Both the position numbers and the translations under genes were made by a program. From positions 28,860 through 92,859 of the forward strand of contig CAZPEP010000005.1 in NCBI GenBank assembly GCA_964585685.1: a stretch of 64,000 bases of DNA, in the 5' to 3' direction. Below the pieces are notes generated by a model that was given only the letters and a program-made list of their open reading frames with translations, had not been told where the DNA came from and searched no databases. Position 1 is the first letter of the stretch, and each line of letters begins with the position of its first letter. Below are positions 41,562-49,992 of the stretch, one piece after another. Source of the stretch: JALHVH01 sp964585685. Lineage in GTDB: Bacteria > Acidobacteriota > Aminicenantia > Aminicenantales > Saccharicenantaceae.

Positions 41562-43043
41562 ATGGATATAACGGACGCCCTGCACGACAAGACAATCTTC
41601 GGGCCGCTGTTCAAGGACCCGAAGACCTGGCACGCATGGGAGGTCTATCTCCGGGGGCTTTTCGGACTGCCGATCGAGGGCGCCGAGGATCTGGCTCTTT
41701 TTAGGGACTGCACCGGGCTCGAGGCGCCCCCGCGCGAGCGGGCCCGGGAGAGCTATGTCATCGCCGGGAGGCGGAGCGGCAAGAGTTATACATCGGCGCT
41801 CATCGCTGCGTTCCTGGCCTGCTTCAAGGACTGGAAGCCTTATCTGAGTCCGGGGGAGCGCGGCTGGATCTTCGTCATCGCCGTGGACAAGGCCCAGGCC
41901 GGGATCATCAAGGCGTACATCTCGGGCATCTTCCATCGGGTGAAATGCCTGAAGGGCCTGATCGCAAAAGAGACACAAGAGACGATCGAGCTCAAGAACG
42001 GGATCTCGATCGCCGTGAAGACGGCGTCCTTCCGTTCCGTCCGGGGCTATACAATTTTAGCGGCGTTGCTCGAAGAGATCGCATTCGCAAGAAGCGAGGA
42101 CAGCGCGAACCCCGACAAGGAAATTTTAGCGGCCGTCCGCCCGGCGCTGGCGACGATCCCCGACAGCCTGCTCCTCGGCATCAGCACACCCTATAGCCGG
42201 AGCGGGGTCCTTTGGGAGCAATTCAAGAACTACTACGGGAAGCCTGGCGGGCCGCTGATCTGGAAGGCGGCGACGCGGATAATGAACCCGACGATCGACA
42301 GCCGGCTCATCGCTAACGCGCTGAAAGAGGACCCGCAGGCGGCCCGGGCGGAATGGGAGGCCGAATGGCGCGAAGATATCGAAGCGTTCCTTACGCAGGA
42401 GCTCGTCGAGGCCGTCACTATCACGGGCCGGTTCGAGTTGCCGAGGATTGCCGACGCCGAATACTACGGCTTTATAGACCCGAGCGGCGGCCGGCAAGAC
42501 TCTTTCACGATGGGGATCTGTCACCGGGATAAAACGGGAAAGATCGTCCTGGACGTTCTCCGGGAGCGCCGTCCGCCCTTCCAGCCGCAGGGCGTCGTCG
42601 AAGAGTTCTCGGCCGTCCTGAAATCGTTCAAGGTCTCGAGCGTCGAGTCTGATAAATACGCCGGCGAATGGGTCCCCGAGGCCTTCAGAAAATACGATAT
42701 CGAAGTTAAGAACGCCGACATGACGGCGAGCGAGCTGTATCTGAATCTTCTCCCGCTTGTCGCGAACGGGACGGTTGAACTTCTGGACAATAAGCGGCTG
42801 CTCGCGCAGCTCACAGGGCTTGAGCGTCGGGTCCGGAGCGGAGGGAAGGACCTTGTTTCCCATTATGCAGGGGGGCATGACGATCTCGCGAACGCCGCGG
42901 CCGGAGCCTGCGTCATGGTCGCGCAGACAGAGGCCGATGGCGGGGGCCTGTTTATTTCGGCCGGGTCCGTCTATGGCGACGACGTTCGGCCGGCGTTTCA
43001 ACATTCTCCAGGCTGGCGGACGCTGACCTGGGGAAAGAACTGA
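41562..43043 (+). CDS. Large terminase subunit
   Basis: A 493-residue packaging motor. The ATPase part has VIAGRRSGKSYTSAL (Walker A-like) at about 66-80 and ILAALLEEIAFAR (Walker B with the catalytic Glu pair) at about 165-177, then LLGISTPYSRSG as coupling motif. The RNase H-like nuclease part has YGFIDPSGGRQD, VSSVESDKYAGEW and GGHDDLANAAAG, whose acidic residues bind metal. It starts one base after the tape-measure stop. In ordinary phages terminase precedes the head genes; here it follows the tape measure and no portal follows. No clear small subunit is adjacent. Confidence 0.88.
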   Translation: MDITDALHDKTIFGPLFKDPKTWHAWEVYLRGLFGLPIEGAEDLALFRDCTGLEAPPRERARESYVIAGRRSGKSYTSALIAAFLACFKDWKPYLSPGERGWIFVIAVDKAQAGIIKAYISGIFHRVKCLKGLIAKETQETIELKNGISIAVKTASFRSVRGYTILAALLEEIAFARSEDSANPDKEILAAVRPALATIPDSLLLGISTPYSRSGVLWEQFKNYYGKPGGPLIWKAATRIMNPTIDSRLIANALKEDPQAARAEWEAEWREDIEAFLTQELVEAVTITGRFELPRIADAEYYGFIDPSGGRQDSFTMGICHRDKTGKIVLDVLRERRPPFQPQGVVEEFSAVLKSFKVSSVESDKYAGEWVPEAFRKYDIEVKNADMTASELYLNLLPLVANGTVELLDNKRLLAQLTGLERRVRSGGKDLVSHYAGGHDDLANAAAGACVMVAQTEADGGGLFISAGSVYGDDVRPAFQHSPGWRTLTWGKN

Positions 43044-43089
43044 TGGGGCAAGCGAGGCCCGGAACTACGCGCTGACGGAGGTTTGCCGA

Positions 43090-43365
43090 ATGGAAGTATT
43101 TGCAGGGGGTTTACCGTGGGACGTAAAGGACGGGGACCTGGAGGGCCTATTCAAGCCCTTCGGGGAGGTCGCGCGGATTAGCGTCGTCCGCGATCCGAGG
43201 ACGGGAGAGGCGCGCGGCTTCGGCTTTGTAGAAATGCCGAATGACGGCGAGGCCAGGGCCGCGATCACGGCCTTGAATCAGACGGAGCTTCGCGGAAGGA
43301 CGCTTCGCGTTTCCGAATCGCTGAAATCGCGCGGACCATATCCGAATCATGGGAGGACAAATTGA
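43090..43365 (+). CDS. RRM-type RNA-binding protein
   Basis: A 91-residue single RRM domain. RNP2 is VFAGGLPW at residues 3-10 and RNP1 is RGFGFVEM at 42-49, with the aromatic residues that stack on RNA. The rest of the fold (LEGLFKPFGEVARISVVRDPRTGEA, ALNQTELRGRTLRV) is complete. Such proteins bind single-stranded RNA and occur on bacterial chromosomes, but an RRM gene inside a terminase-integrase element is unusual. Its stop overlaps the next start (TTGA), so the two are coupled. It could act as RNA chaperone, translational regulator or host-mimic; none is proven. Confidence 0.9.
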   Translation: MEVFAGGLPWDVKDGDLEGLFKPFGEVARISVVRDPRTGEARGFGFVEMPNDGEARAAITALNQTELRGRTLRVSESLKSRGPYPNHGRTN

Positions 43366-44156
43366 AATACGAACAGACGATCCTTGAAGCGTTTCAGGCT
43401 CGCGAAAAAGAGATCAAGGCCGAGTGCGACAATCTTGATCGCGAAATGGACAAGAAAAGGCGCGACCATGAGAAAATCCAGGCCGACGCCCTGGCGAAGC
43501 TCACGGGCGCGCGGGAAGCCCTGGCCGCTATGAAGGCCGATTATCTCACGCTCGAATCCGGGCTCGCGGCCCAGGCCGAAGGCGAGCTCAGGACAACGGA
43601 GGCGACGGCTGAGAAAGTGAAGGCGGGCGAGGTTTCGCTTCGGAACTTCATGGAGGACGGGCTTTCGGCAAGCGCGATCAAAGCGAAGGCCCAGGCCCAG
43701 GCAAACGAAAAGCTCAGGGAGGGTCGGAGGATCATTCTCGAAAAGGCCCTGGAGATATTCAAGCTCGAAGCCGTGGAAGCCGAGGCGAGGAAAAATATTA
43801 TTTTCTGCGCGACCTATCCGGGGCAAACTCAGGTCAAGAAACTCAAGGCCGAAGTCGAAACGCTTGAGCGTAGGATCGGCGAAGTTTTTAGCGGTTATTA
43901 TTTGGCGACGGCCGATATGGACCGGGCCAAGCTCAACGTCGCGCTGAGCGAAGGGAAGTCGGTTTCCGGCACGACCTGGGACGCGCTTTCGGTCGATGAG
44001 CTTAAGGACTTGAGATTCGATCCGCGCGTTCAGAAATACGCGGGGGACCTCGAAGCGTTCATCGGCACGGCCGACCCGGCCAAACGGTTCAATGTGTTCC
44101 TTCGCGTCGCGGCCTGGGACAATACGCCGGGCTTGGCGATCCTGGCGGCATTATGA
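43362..44156 (+). CDS. Coiled-coil hypothetical protein
   Basis: A 264-residue protein starting at TTG 43362, four bases inside the RRM gene's end, with GGGAGG upstream. Residues 1-150 are highly charged heptad-rich coiled coil (FQAREKEIKAECDNLDREMDKKRRDHEKIQ). The C-terminal 110 residues are more globular (YLATADMDRAKLNVALSEG, FDPRVQKYAGDLEAFIGTADP). No family is recognised. It overlaps the next ORF by ATGA. It may be a scaffold- or minor-structural-type protein, given its length and place. Confidence 0.55.
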   Translation: MKYEQTILEAFQAREKEIKAECDNLDREMDKKRRDHEKIQADALAKLTGAREALAAMKADYLTLESGLAAQAEGELRTTEATAEKVKAGEVSLRNFMEDGLSASAIKAKAQAQANEKLREGRRIILEKALEIFKLEAVEAEARKNIIFCATYPGQTQVKKLKAEVETLERRIGEVFSGYYLATADMDRAKLNVALSEGKSVSGTTWDALSVDELKDLRFDPRVQKYAGDLEAFIGTADPAKRFNVFLRVAAWDNTPGLAILAAL

Positions 44157-44641
44157 ACAAGCGCACATTCACGGCGAAGGAGATCGCGACACTCTTAACA
44201 AGCCAAGCCGGGAGCGATATTGAATTGAACCTGGGCAACGGGCTGCGGGCCGTCCGCATGGCGACGAAGGACAGGCCCGTTTTCCAGATCGATCGGGCGG
44301 GGAAAGACCTGCATAATCTGGACGACGCGGACCCGGCCGAACTCGCGGAGCTATCGGCTATCGTGTGGACCTTCGCGGACCAGTTTGGGCCTACGGAGGA
44401 CGCCCTGGAGGAGCCCTTGACGCCGGAGCGGTTTAAAGACAAGCCGGAGCCGGAGAACATCGAGCCGGACCCGTTAGGGCTCACGCCGGACCATTTGCGG
44501 GGGATCATCGCGGACCCTGGGCTCGCGCGAAGGCTCGCGGCAGGAACAGCAACGGCCGAAGATTTGATTGTGCCGGACGCGCTCAAGGACGAGCCCGACG
44601 ACAGCGATCCATTGGCCTATCCGGGGGACGCCTCTATTTGA
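44153..44641 (+). CDS. Acidic hypothetical protein
   Basis: A 162-residue, very acidic protein coupled by ATGA to the coiled-coil gene. It has a short folded N-terminus (MNKRTFTAKEIATLLTSQAG, IELNLGNGLRAVRM). Then a Pro/Glu/Asp-rich part follows (EEPLTPERFKDKPEPENIEPDP). No domain is recognised. Its charge would suit a DNA-mimic or an inhibitor, but this is only a composition argument. Its 3' end overlaps the convergent HTH gene by a few bases. Confidence 0.5.
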   Translation: MNKRTFTAKEIATLLTSQAGSDIELNLGNGLRAVRMATKDRPVFQIDRAGKDLHNLDDADPAELAELSAIVWTFADQFGPTEDALEEPLTPERFKDKPEPENIEPDPLGLTPDHLRGIIADPGLARRLAAGTATAEDLIVPDALKDEPDDSDPLAYPGDASI

Positions 44642-44831
44642 CGCGCTTGGATTCGAGCCAGGCCTCAACGTCGGCCTTCTTGAACAAGACATGGCGCTTC
44701 AGTTTGAAGTACGGAATGGGGCTATCCGGGTCGTTCATCCGCCGGAGCAAGGAGCCCCTAGAGATTTTTAGATATTCCTGAACCTGCTCCCTGGTAAGGG
44801 TCTCGTCTGAGAAGCTCGTCTTTTCGGACAT
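44634..44831 (-). CDS. Excisionase-like HTH protein (only leftward gene of the element)
   Basis: About 65 residues from an ATG at 44831 (other in-frame starts at 44846 and 44882; none has a good Shine-Dalgarno site). The HTH_17/Xis layout is clear: LTREQVQEYLKISRGSLLRRM, a wing with YFKLKRHVLFKK, then ADVEAWLESKRVK. It is the only leftward gene in the element and lies between structural genes and the integrase module. That is the usual spot for a directionality factor or a lysogeny repressor. Confidence 0.7.
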   Translation of the reverse strand: MSEKTSFSDETLTREQVQEYLKISRGSLLRRMNDPDSPIPYFKLKRHVLFKKADVEAWLESKRVK

Positions 44832-44972
44832 TTTGACTGACTTCATCGACACAAGGATAAGTTCCCTGGCCTTAAAAGTCAAGGAGCAACAAAATGCTTG
44901 ACTTTCGTTTAACTAGACCCCATTATGTTTAAGGACGGTCCAAATGGCCGTTACTTAATCAAGGAGGGCTTA

Positions 44973-45335
44973 ATGGCAAAGACAAATGGAAAGGGGCCGG
45001 GGGAGAACCGCGACGCATGGGAAGGGGTGGCCCGCGTTGAATGGCTCAAGGGGTTTCCTTTCGTCGGCGAACCCGACGCACAATTCGAGGCAAGGGCTGG
45101 GATTGTCCCTGCCGCGGGCATCCAGGGCTCGAGCCTTTTGCTGGCGCTGAACTTCTCAAAGAACGAGACAACCGAAGGCGTCAACCTCACCTTGTCATTC
45201 GACCAGGCGAAGGTGTTGTCTGAAATTCTACACAATTTCGTCGCCTCCCGGGAAATGGCACATCAGGCGGTCCGCGGCGCATTCGTCAATCCCGAGGGCG
45301 CCGTGCGTTGGGGAACCTATCCTCGGGCGCTTTGA
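44973..45335 (+). CDS. Hypothetical protein next to the integrase
   Basis: A 120-residue protein with AAGGAGGG ahead of the ATG at 44973. It has GARVEWLKGFPFVGEPD-like and FDQAKVLSEILHNFVASREMAHQAV segments, with no recognised domain. It lies between the leftward HTH gene and the integrase. It might be a recombination accessory or immunity factor, but nothing in the sequence decides this. Confidence 0.45.
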   Translation: MAKTNGKGPGENRDAWEGVARVEWLKGFPFVGEPDAQFEARAGIVPAAGIQGSSLLLALNFSKNETTEGVNLTLSFDQAKVLSEILHNFVASREMAHQAVRGAFVNPEGAVRWGTYPRAL

Positions 45336-45413
45336 TCTTCTTTCAGAGGCCGGGGCTTCGGTCCCGGCCCGAGTTAAGAGGATCAACCGAATCCTCAAAA
45401 GGAAAACGGAAGA

Positions 45414-46487
45414 ATGAAGATTTACAAGAACGAAAAAGGCAAGTGGTGCTATCGTTTCATGGCCAACGGCCAGCAGGCCCGTAAAGTCGTCGGCCTCTCG
45501 AAGCAGGAATGCGAGGCTGCGGCCTGCGCGGCCCGGGACAAGATCAAACGCAGCGGCTTCGGGCTCAAGGGAACGCCCAAGAATCTCTTTTTTGAGGACT
45601 TCGCGAAGGAATACCTGGACCGCTATTCCAGGGTGTACAAACGGTCCTGGAGAAGCGACGAGACCTCCTGCAAGCACCTGGCCGAGTTCTTTAAGGGCAA
45701 GTACCTTTCGGCAATCACCCGGAGCCTCGTCGAACACTACCAGGCCAAGCGCAAGGATGAGGTCGCGCCGGCTACGGTGAACCTCGAGATCGCCTGCCTG
45801 AAGAAGATGCTGAGCAAGGCCGTGGATTGGGATTACCTCGATTCTAATGTTGCCGCCAGGGTCAAAAAGTTCAAGCTGAACAATGCCCGGGAGAGGGTCC
45901 TTGACGCCGACGAGGCCCGGCGCCTGATCGAATGCGCGGCGCCTGCGCTCCAGCCGGTTCTCATCATAGCCCTAAAGACGGGAATGCGGCGGGGCGAGAT
46001 CCTGAGCCTGAAGTGGTCGGACGTGAATTTCATCAAGGCCTTCATCCAGATCAAGGACACGAAGAGCGGAGAGCCCCGCAAGGTTCCCCTGAGCCCCGCT
46101 GCCCGGGAAGCCCTGAAGGCCCTCCCGCGAACCTCCGATTTCATCTTCTACAACGCCGAGACGAAAACGCACGTCAAGAGCGTCGTGACGGCGTTCGATA
46201 CGGCCTGCACCAGGGCCGAGATCAAGGGGCTCCGCTTCCACGACCTCCGGCATACGTTCGCGACCTGGTACATGGAGAGGGGCGGCGACGTTGTGGCCCT
46301 GTCCAAGATCCTCGGGCATCATTCGCTTCAGATGACGCTCCGGTACTGCAATCCGACAGAGGGCGCGATGCTCCAGGCAGTTGAGAAGATGGACGCGATC
46401 TTGGGAAAACCCGAGGCCGAAACCGGCAAAAATTTGGTCATCGAGAAGCCCGAAGCTGTCGTAACTGCGCCATTATTAAGCAATTAG
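45414..46487 (+). CDS. int: Tyrosine site-specific integrase
   Basis: A 357-residue recombinase. The N-terminal arm-binding and core-binding (SAM-like) domains occupy about 1-165. The catalytic domain has Arg in TGMRRGEILSLKWSDV, Lys in IKDTKSGEPRKVPLSP, His-x-x-Arg in FHDLRHTFATWYMERG, the second His in LGHHSLQMTLRYCNP, and a tyrosine in that last segment, so all active residues are present. It ends 15 bases before attR, the normal place for an integrase acting on the tRNA 3' half. It is the only recombinase in the accessory zone, so it could act in trans on the related att copies to the right. Confidence 0.95.
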   Translation: MKIYKNEKGKWCYRFMANGQQARKVVGLSKQECEAAACAARDKIKRSGFGLKGTPKNLFFEDFAKEYLDRYSRVYKRSWRSDETSCKHLAEFFKGKYLSAITRSLVEHYQAKRKDEVAPATVNLEIACLKKMLSKAVDWDYLDSNVAARVKKFKLNNARERVLDADEARRLIECAAPALQPVLIIALKTGMRRGEILSLKWSDVNFIKAFIQIKDTKSGEPRKVPLSPAAREALKALPRTSDFIFYNAETKTHVKSVVTAFDTACTRAEIKGLRFHDLRHTFATWYMERGGDVVALSKILGHHSLQMTLRYCNPTEGAMLQAVEKMDAILGKPEAETGKNLVIEKPEAVVTAPLLSN

Positions 46488-46502
46488 ACATGAGGCCCTT
46501 GC

Positions 46503-46549
46503 GATTCGTAATCAGCAGGTCGGAGGTTCGATCCCTCTCGCTGGCTCCA
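46503..46549 (+). other. attR (tRNA-Thr 3' half with CCA), copy B
   Basis: Identical to 35045-35089 for 45 bases, then CA completes an encoded CCA. The following 50 bases (CTCCCCATATG.. then an AGAATCA core) resemble the sequence after the intact tRNA and after the copy at 52319. These elements therefore share a left-end flank. Confidence 0.9.
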
Positions 46550-46655
46550 TCAAAACTCCCCATATGAAGCGCCAGAATCAGAGACTTAGACCTCTAGCCG
46601 GAGGTCTGCCCGTCTTGCCTGCGCTTGCCCCATAAAACAAGGAATTAGCCCCTAA

Positions 46656-46677
46656 TGTGGCACAAATGTGGCACAAG
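46656..46677 (+). repeat. Tandem 11-bp GCACAA-core repeats
   Basis: TGTGGCACAAA is followed directly by TGTGGCACAAG. Same period and same GCACAA core as the TGAGCACAATC pairs ahead of the copies at 50075, 52319 and 59352. One repeat per helical turn beside an att core resembles integrase arm-binding sites. Confidence 0.65.
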
Positions 46678-46716
46678 CGTGGAACACGCCAATAATAACC
46701 TTTGAATAGGCGTTCC

Positions 46717-46763
46717 GGACTCCGGATTCAAAGGTCGAAGGCTCGAATCCTCTCAGGCGCGCC
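46717..46763 (+). repeat. tRNA-Arg(CCG) 3' fragment, copy C
   Basis: GGACTCCGGATTC carries an anticodon loop CTCCGGA (anticodon CCG), followed by a variable loop, a T arm with CTCGAAT and the acceptor end CAGGCGCGCC. The 5' half is absent. It differs at several bases from the similar copy at 55765. Confidence 0.75.
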
Positions 46764-46767
46764 CCGT

Positions 46768-46797
46768 TTGACTTCCCGCCTATCCCTCTGTTAATCT
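46768..46797 (+). promoter_or_regulatory. Promoter of kinase 1
   Basis: TTGACT at 46768-46773 and TAATCT at 46792-46797 (18-base spacer). The block GTTTGACTTCCCGCC and the CTCTGTTA..CTGAG segment after it recur ahead of kinase 3, and TTGACTTCCC recurs ahead of kinase 2. The promoter therefore travelled with the kinase N-terminus. Confidence 0.55.
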
Positions 46798-46825
46798 GAG
46801 TCCAAGTTAGAGGAGGGGACCAAAC

Positions 46826-49800
46826 GTGGCCAACAAGTGCCCAACCTGTCATTCCGACAATCCCGATACCAAGCAGTTCTGCGCCGATTGCGGCACCCAG
46901 CTGCCTCTGCCCCAAGGCCATCCTCCGGTCCTGACGGAAACCCTTCAAACCCTTGTCCATGAACTCACCACCGGCTCCACCTTCGCCAATCGTTACCAGG
47001 TCATCGAGGAGCTAGGCCATGGCGGCATGGGCAGGGTCTATAAGGTCTTCGACAGCGACATCAAGGAGAAGATCGCCCTCAAGCTTCTCAGGCCCGAGAT
47101 CGCCCTGGACCGGGAGACCGTCGAGCGCTTCTCGAACGAGCTGAAGCTTGCCCGGAAGATCAGCCACCGCAACGTCTGTCGGATGTTCGACCTGGGCAAG
47201 GCCGAGGGCACGACCTTCATCACTATGGAGTTCGTGCCGGGCGAGGACTTGAAGAAGTTCATCCGGAAGTCCGGCCAGCTTGGGGCCGGCCGGGCCGTGT
47301 CAATCGCCAAGCAGGTCTGCGAAGGATTGACGGAGGCCCATCATCTGGGTGTCGTCCACCGTGACCTTAAGCCCCAGAACATCATGGTCGACGAGGACGG
47401 CAACGCTCGGATCATGGACTTCGGGATTGCCCGGTCGCTCTACGGCAAAAGCATAACAGGTGCCGGGGTGATGATCGGGACGCCGGAGTACATGTCACCG
47501 GAGCAGGTCGAGGGGAAGGAGGTTGACCAGCGCTCGGATATCTATTCGCTGGGGATCATCCTCTTCGAGATGGTCACGGGTCATGTGCCCTTCGAGGGCG
47601 ACACGCCGTTCACGATCGGCGTCAAGCACAAAAGCGAGCGGCCGCGGGACCCCAGGGAGCTGAATCCGCAAATCCCTCAGGACCTCGGCCGGCTCGTCCT
47701 CAAATGTCTGGAGAAAGACGGCGCCAAGCGCTACCAGAGCGCGGGGGAGCTCCGTACGGACCTGGAGAAAATCGAACAGGCTATGCCGACGACCGAGCGC
47801 GTCGTTTCGAAGCGGAAGCCTCTCACCTCCAGGGAGATCACCGTTAAGTTCAACTTGAGAAAGCTCGCCGTCCCTTTATCAGCCGTCATCGTGCTGGCCG
47901 CAGCGGCCGTCATTCTTTGGAAAGTCATCCCTCACCGAAAGGCGCCCGCCGCGCCCAAGATCGAGAACTCCATCGCCGTCATCAGCTTCGTGAATCAGAC
48001 CGGAGATAAGGACTTCGATTATTTGCAAAAGGCCATTCCCGACCTTCTGATCACCAGCCTGGAACGGCGAGGCGAGCTCTACGTGGCCACCTGGGAGCGG
48101 ATGCTGGACCTTCTCGATCAGATGGGGAAAAAGAATGTCGAAGTCATCGACAGGGAACTCGGTTTCGATCTGTGCCGGAGGGAGGGGATCGAAACGATTG
48201 TCATCGGGAGCTACATCAAGGCCGGGGAGACCTTCGCCACGGATGTAAAGGTCCTGGATGTGGGGACCAAGAGAATTCTCAAGAGCTGCACTTCAAGGGG
48301 AGAGGGGGCTTCGAGCATAATCAACCGGCAGATCGATGAATTGACCAGGGAGATCTTTGAGGGCATCGGTCTGGCGAAGAAAGGCTCGGGTACTTCAGAG
48401 GTGCGCATAGCGGATGTCACGACCAGCTCGATGGAAGCGTATAAATATTATCTGGAAGGGAGCGAGAATTTTCGAAAGCTATATTTCAATGAAGCCAGAA
48501 TTGCTTTCGAAAAAGCCGTTGGGCTGGATCCGGATTTTGCAATGGCTTATGCTGCTCTTGCTAGCGCACACGGTGCGCTACAAAATATCGAAGCGAGATA
48601 TACAGCTACAAAGAGGGCTAAAGCTCTGATGCATAAGGCAACTGAAAAGGAGAAAGCATCTATTGAGATATCTTATGCAGGGATAATAGAGAAGGATCGT
48701 GAGAAAGTCTCCCGGTTGCTCCAGCAAAGGGCAGAAAGATATCCCAGGGAAAAGGCAATAATTAATAATGTGGGGATAGATTATTACGAAACCGGAGCCT
48801 ATGACCAAGCGATAAAAGCGTTTAACCAAGTGCTGGAACTGGATCCCAACTATGAGCCGGCACACAATATGCTGGGCTATACATATTTCAAGATGGGGGA
48901 ATTTTCTAAGGCGGTTGAGCATCTCAAAAAATCTGCTTCTTTGCTCCCGGGCGAAGCCAATCCGCTCGATTCTCTGGGTGAGGCCTATTTTTGGATGGGC
49001 CGGCTGGATGAGTCCGCAGCGACCTACAAACAAGCTCTAGAGATTAAAGCGGATTTCGAATCGGCCATTTTTGTCGTCGGGTATATTCATGCTTTGAAGG
49101 AAGAGTATGCTGAAGGCTTGAAATGGTTTGACAAGTTCATTGCCGCGACTCCTCCCGGGATCAGAAGGGAGGGTTATCTTTTCAAAGGGTTTTACCGCTA
49201 CTGGCTGGGGAGTTTGAAGGACTGCGATGGTGCTCTTCGTGAAGCCGAGAAATTATCGGAACCCGGTTATGTTTGGGGTGTGCCGTTTATCAACTGGCTG
49301 AAGGCGTTCATTCATTATGACCGGGGCGAGTTCGAGCAAAGCCGAAGGTATAACGAAAACTGGCTGGACGATTTTATCAAACAACATCCGGACAGAAAAT
49401 ATTACTATCAGGGAGCATATTCCTTCCTGTCCGGCTTATTGGAAATGAAGGCCGGACGTCGGGATTCAGCCGAGAAGATATTGGCTGAGATGAGATCACA
49501 TTACAAAGATATGCCGCCCTACCGGAAAGACTGGGTGGCCTTCTATATCAAATTCCTCAGCGCCGAGCTGTCTCTTGCCGCTGGATCCCCCGAAAAAGCT
49601 ATTGCTGTTTTTGAAGAACAAACACCCTTTCGCCCGGAAGGAATCTGGTATTATTCTTCAATGATTTTGTATAACCTGCCCATTAAAAAGGACGTTTTGC
49701 CCCGTGCCTATGAGCAGAAGGGGGATATCGATAGGGCCATCGCCGAATACGAGCGGCTGATCACATTCGATCCGGGGAACCCAAGCCGACAGCTCATCCA

Positions 49801-49966
49801 CCCGGAATACCATTACAGGTTGGCCAAATTATATGAGCGGAAAGGCTTGAAGGCGAAAGCGGTCGAGCAATACAAGCGCTTCCTCGACCTCTGGAAGGAC
49901 GCCGAGCCCGGCCTGCCCGAGGTTGCGGATGTGAATAAGCGGCTGGTTGGGCTGATTGGCAATTGA
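46826..49966 (+). CDS. Zinc-ribbon Ser/Thr kinase with TM helix, FlgO-like and TPR domains (kinase 1)
   Basis: A 1046-residue protein starting at GTG. Cys5, Cys8, Cys19 and Cys22 form a zinc ribbon. The kinase domain (about 57-320) has glycine loop GHGGMG (65-70), Lys86, HRDLKPQN (178-185) and DFG (198-200), so it should be active. A membrane helix at about 348-367 precedes a periplasmic FlgO/CsgG-like part (SIAVISFVNQTGDKDFDYL) and then about 500 residues of TPR-type repeats. The likely role is a membrane signalling kinase with an external TPR sensor. DNA from about 48450 to 49830 is clearly AT-richer than the 5' part, so the TPR half looks recombined in. It is alone in its module. Confidence 0.9.
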   Translation: MANKCPTCHSDNPDTKQFCADCGTQLPLPQGHPPVLTETLQTLVHELTTGSTFANRYQVIEELGHGGMGRVYKVFDSDIKEKIALKLLRPEIALDRETVERFSNELKLARKISHRNVCRMFDLGKAEGTTFITMEFVPGEDLKKFIRKSGQLGAGRAVSIAKQVCEGLTEAHHLGVVHRDLKPQNIMVDEDGNARIMDFGIARSLYGKSITGAGVMIGTPEYMSPEQVEGKEVDQRSDIYSLGIILFEMVTGHVPFEGDTPFTIGVKHKSERPRDPRELNPQIPQDLGRLVLKCLEKDGAKRYQSAGELRTDLEKIEQAMPTTERVVSKRKPLTSREITVKFNLRKLAVPLSAVIVLAAAAVILWKVIPHRKAPAAPKIENSIAVISFVNQTGDKDFDYLQKAIPDLLITSLERRGELYVATWERMLDLLDQMGKKNVEVIDRELGFDLCRREGIETIVIGSYIKAGETFATDVKVLDVGTKRILKSCTSRGEGASSIINRQIDELTREIFEGIGLAKKGSGTSEVRIADVTTSSMEAYKYYLEGSENFRKLYFNEARIAFEKAVGLDPDFAMAYAALASAHGALQNIEARYTATKRAKALMHKATEKEKASIEISYAGIIEKDREKVSRLLQQRAERYPREKAIINNVGIDYYETGAYDQAIKAFNQVLELDPNYEPAHNMLGYTYFKMGEFSKAVEHLKKSASLLPGEANPLDSLGEAYFWMGRLDESAATYKQALEIKADFESAIFVVGYIHALKEEYAEGLKWFDKFIAATPPGIRREGYLFKGFYRYWLGSLKDCDGALREAEKLSEPGYVWGVPFINWLKAFIHYDRGEFEQSRRYNENWLDDFIKQHPDRKYYYQGAYSFLSGLLEMKAGRRDSAEKILAEMRSHYKDMPPYRKDWVAFYIKFLSAELSLAAGSPEKAIAVFEEQTPFRPEGIWYYSSMILYNLPIKKDVLPRAYEQKGDIDRAIAEYERLITFDPGNPSRQLIHPEYHYRLAKLYERKGLKAKAVEQYKRFLDLWKDAEPGLPEVADVNKRLVGLIGN

Positions 49967-49992
49967 TCGACACTTCGGGGCAGCCCCGAAGG

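Larger units (their letters stand above)
35045..46547 (+). mobile_element. Integrated phage-satellite-like element at tRNA-Thr
   Basis: An 11.5-kb element lies between the intact tRNA (attL) and an identical 45-base copy of its 3' half (attR). All identified genes but one point rightward, in tightly packed pairs with ATGA overlaps. It has a small DNA-binding protein, a DnaB/RepA-like helicase, an iteron-like array, a tape-measure protein, a large terminase, an RRM protein, an excisionase-like HTH gene and a tyrosine integrase at the right end. No portal, major capsid, tail tube or lysis gene is recognisable. It is therefore either a satellite that borrows helper capsids or a reduced prophage. 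Confidence 0.85.
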
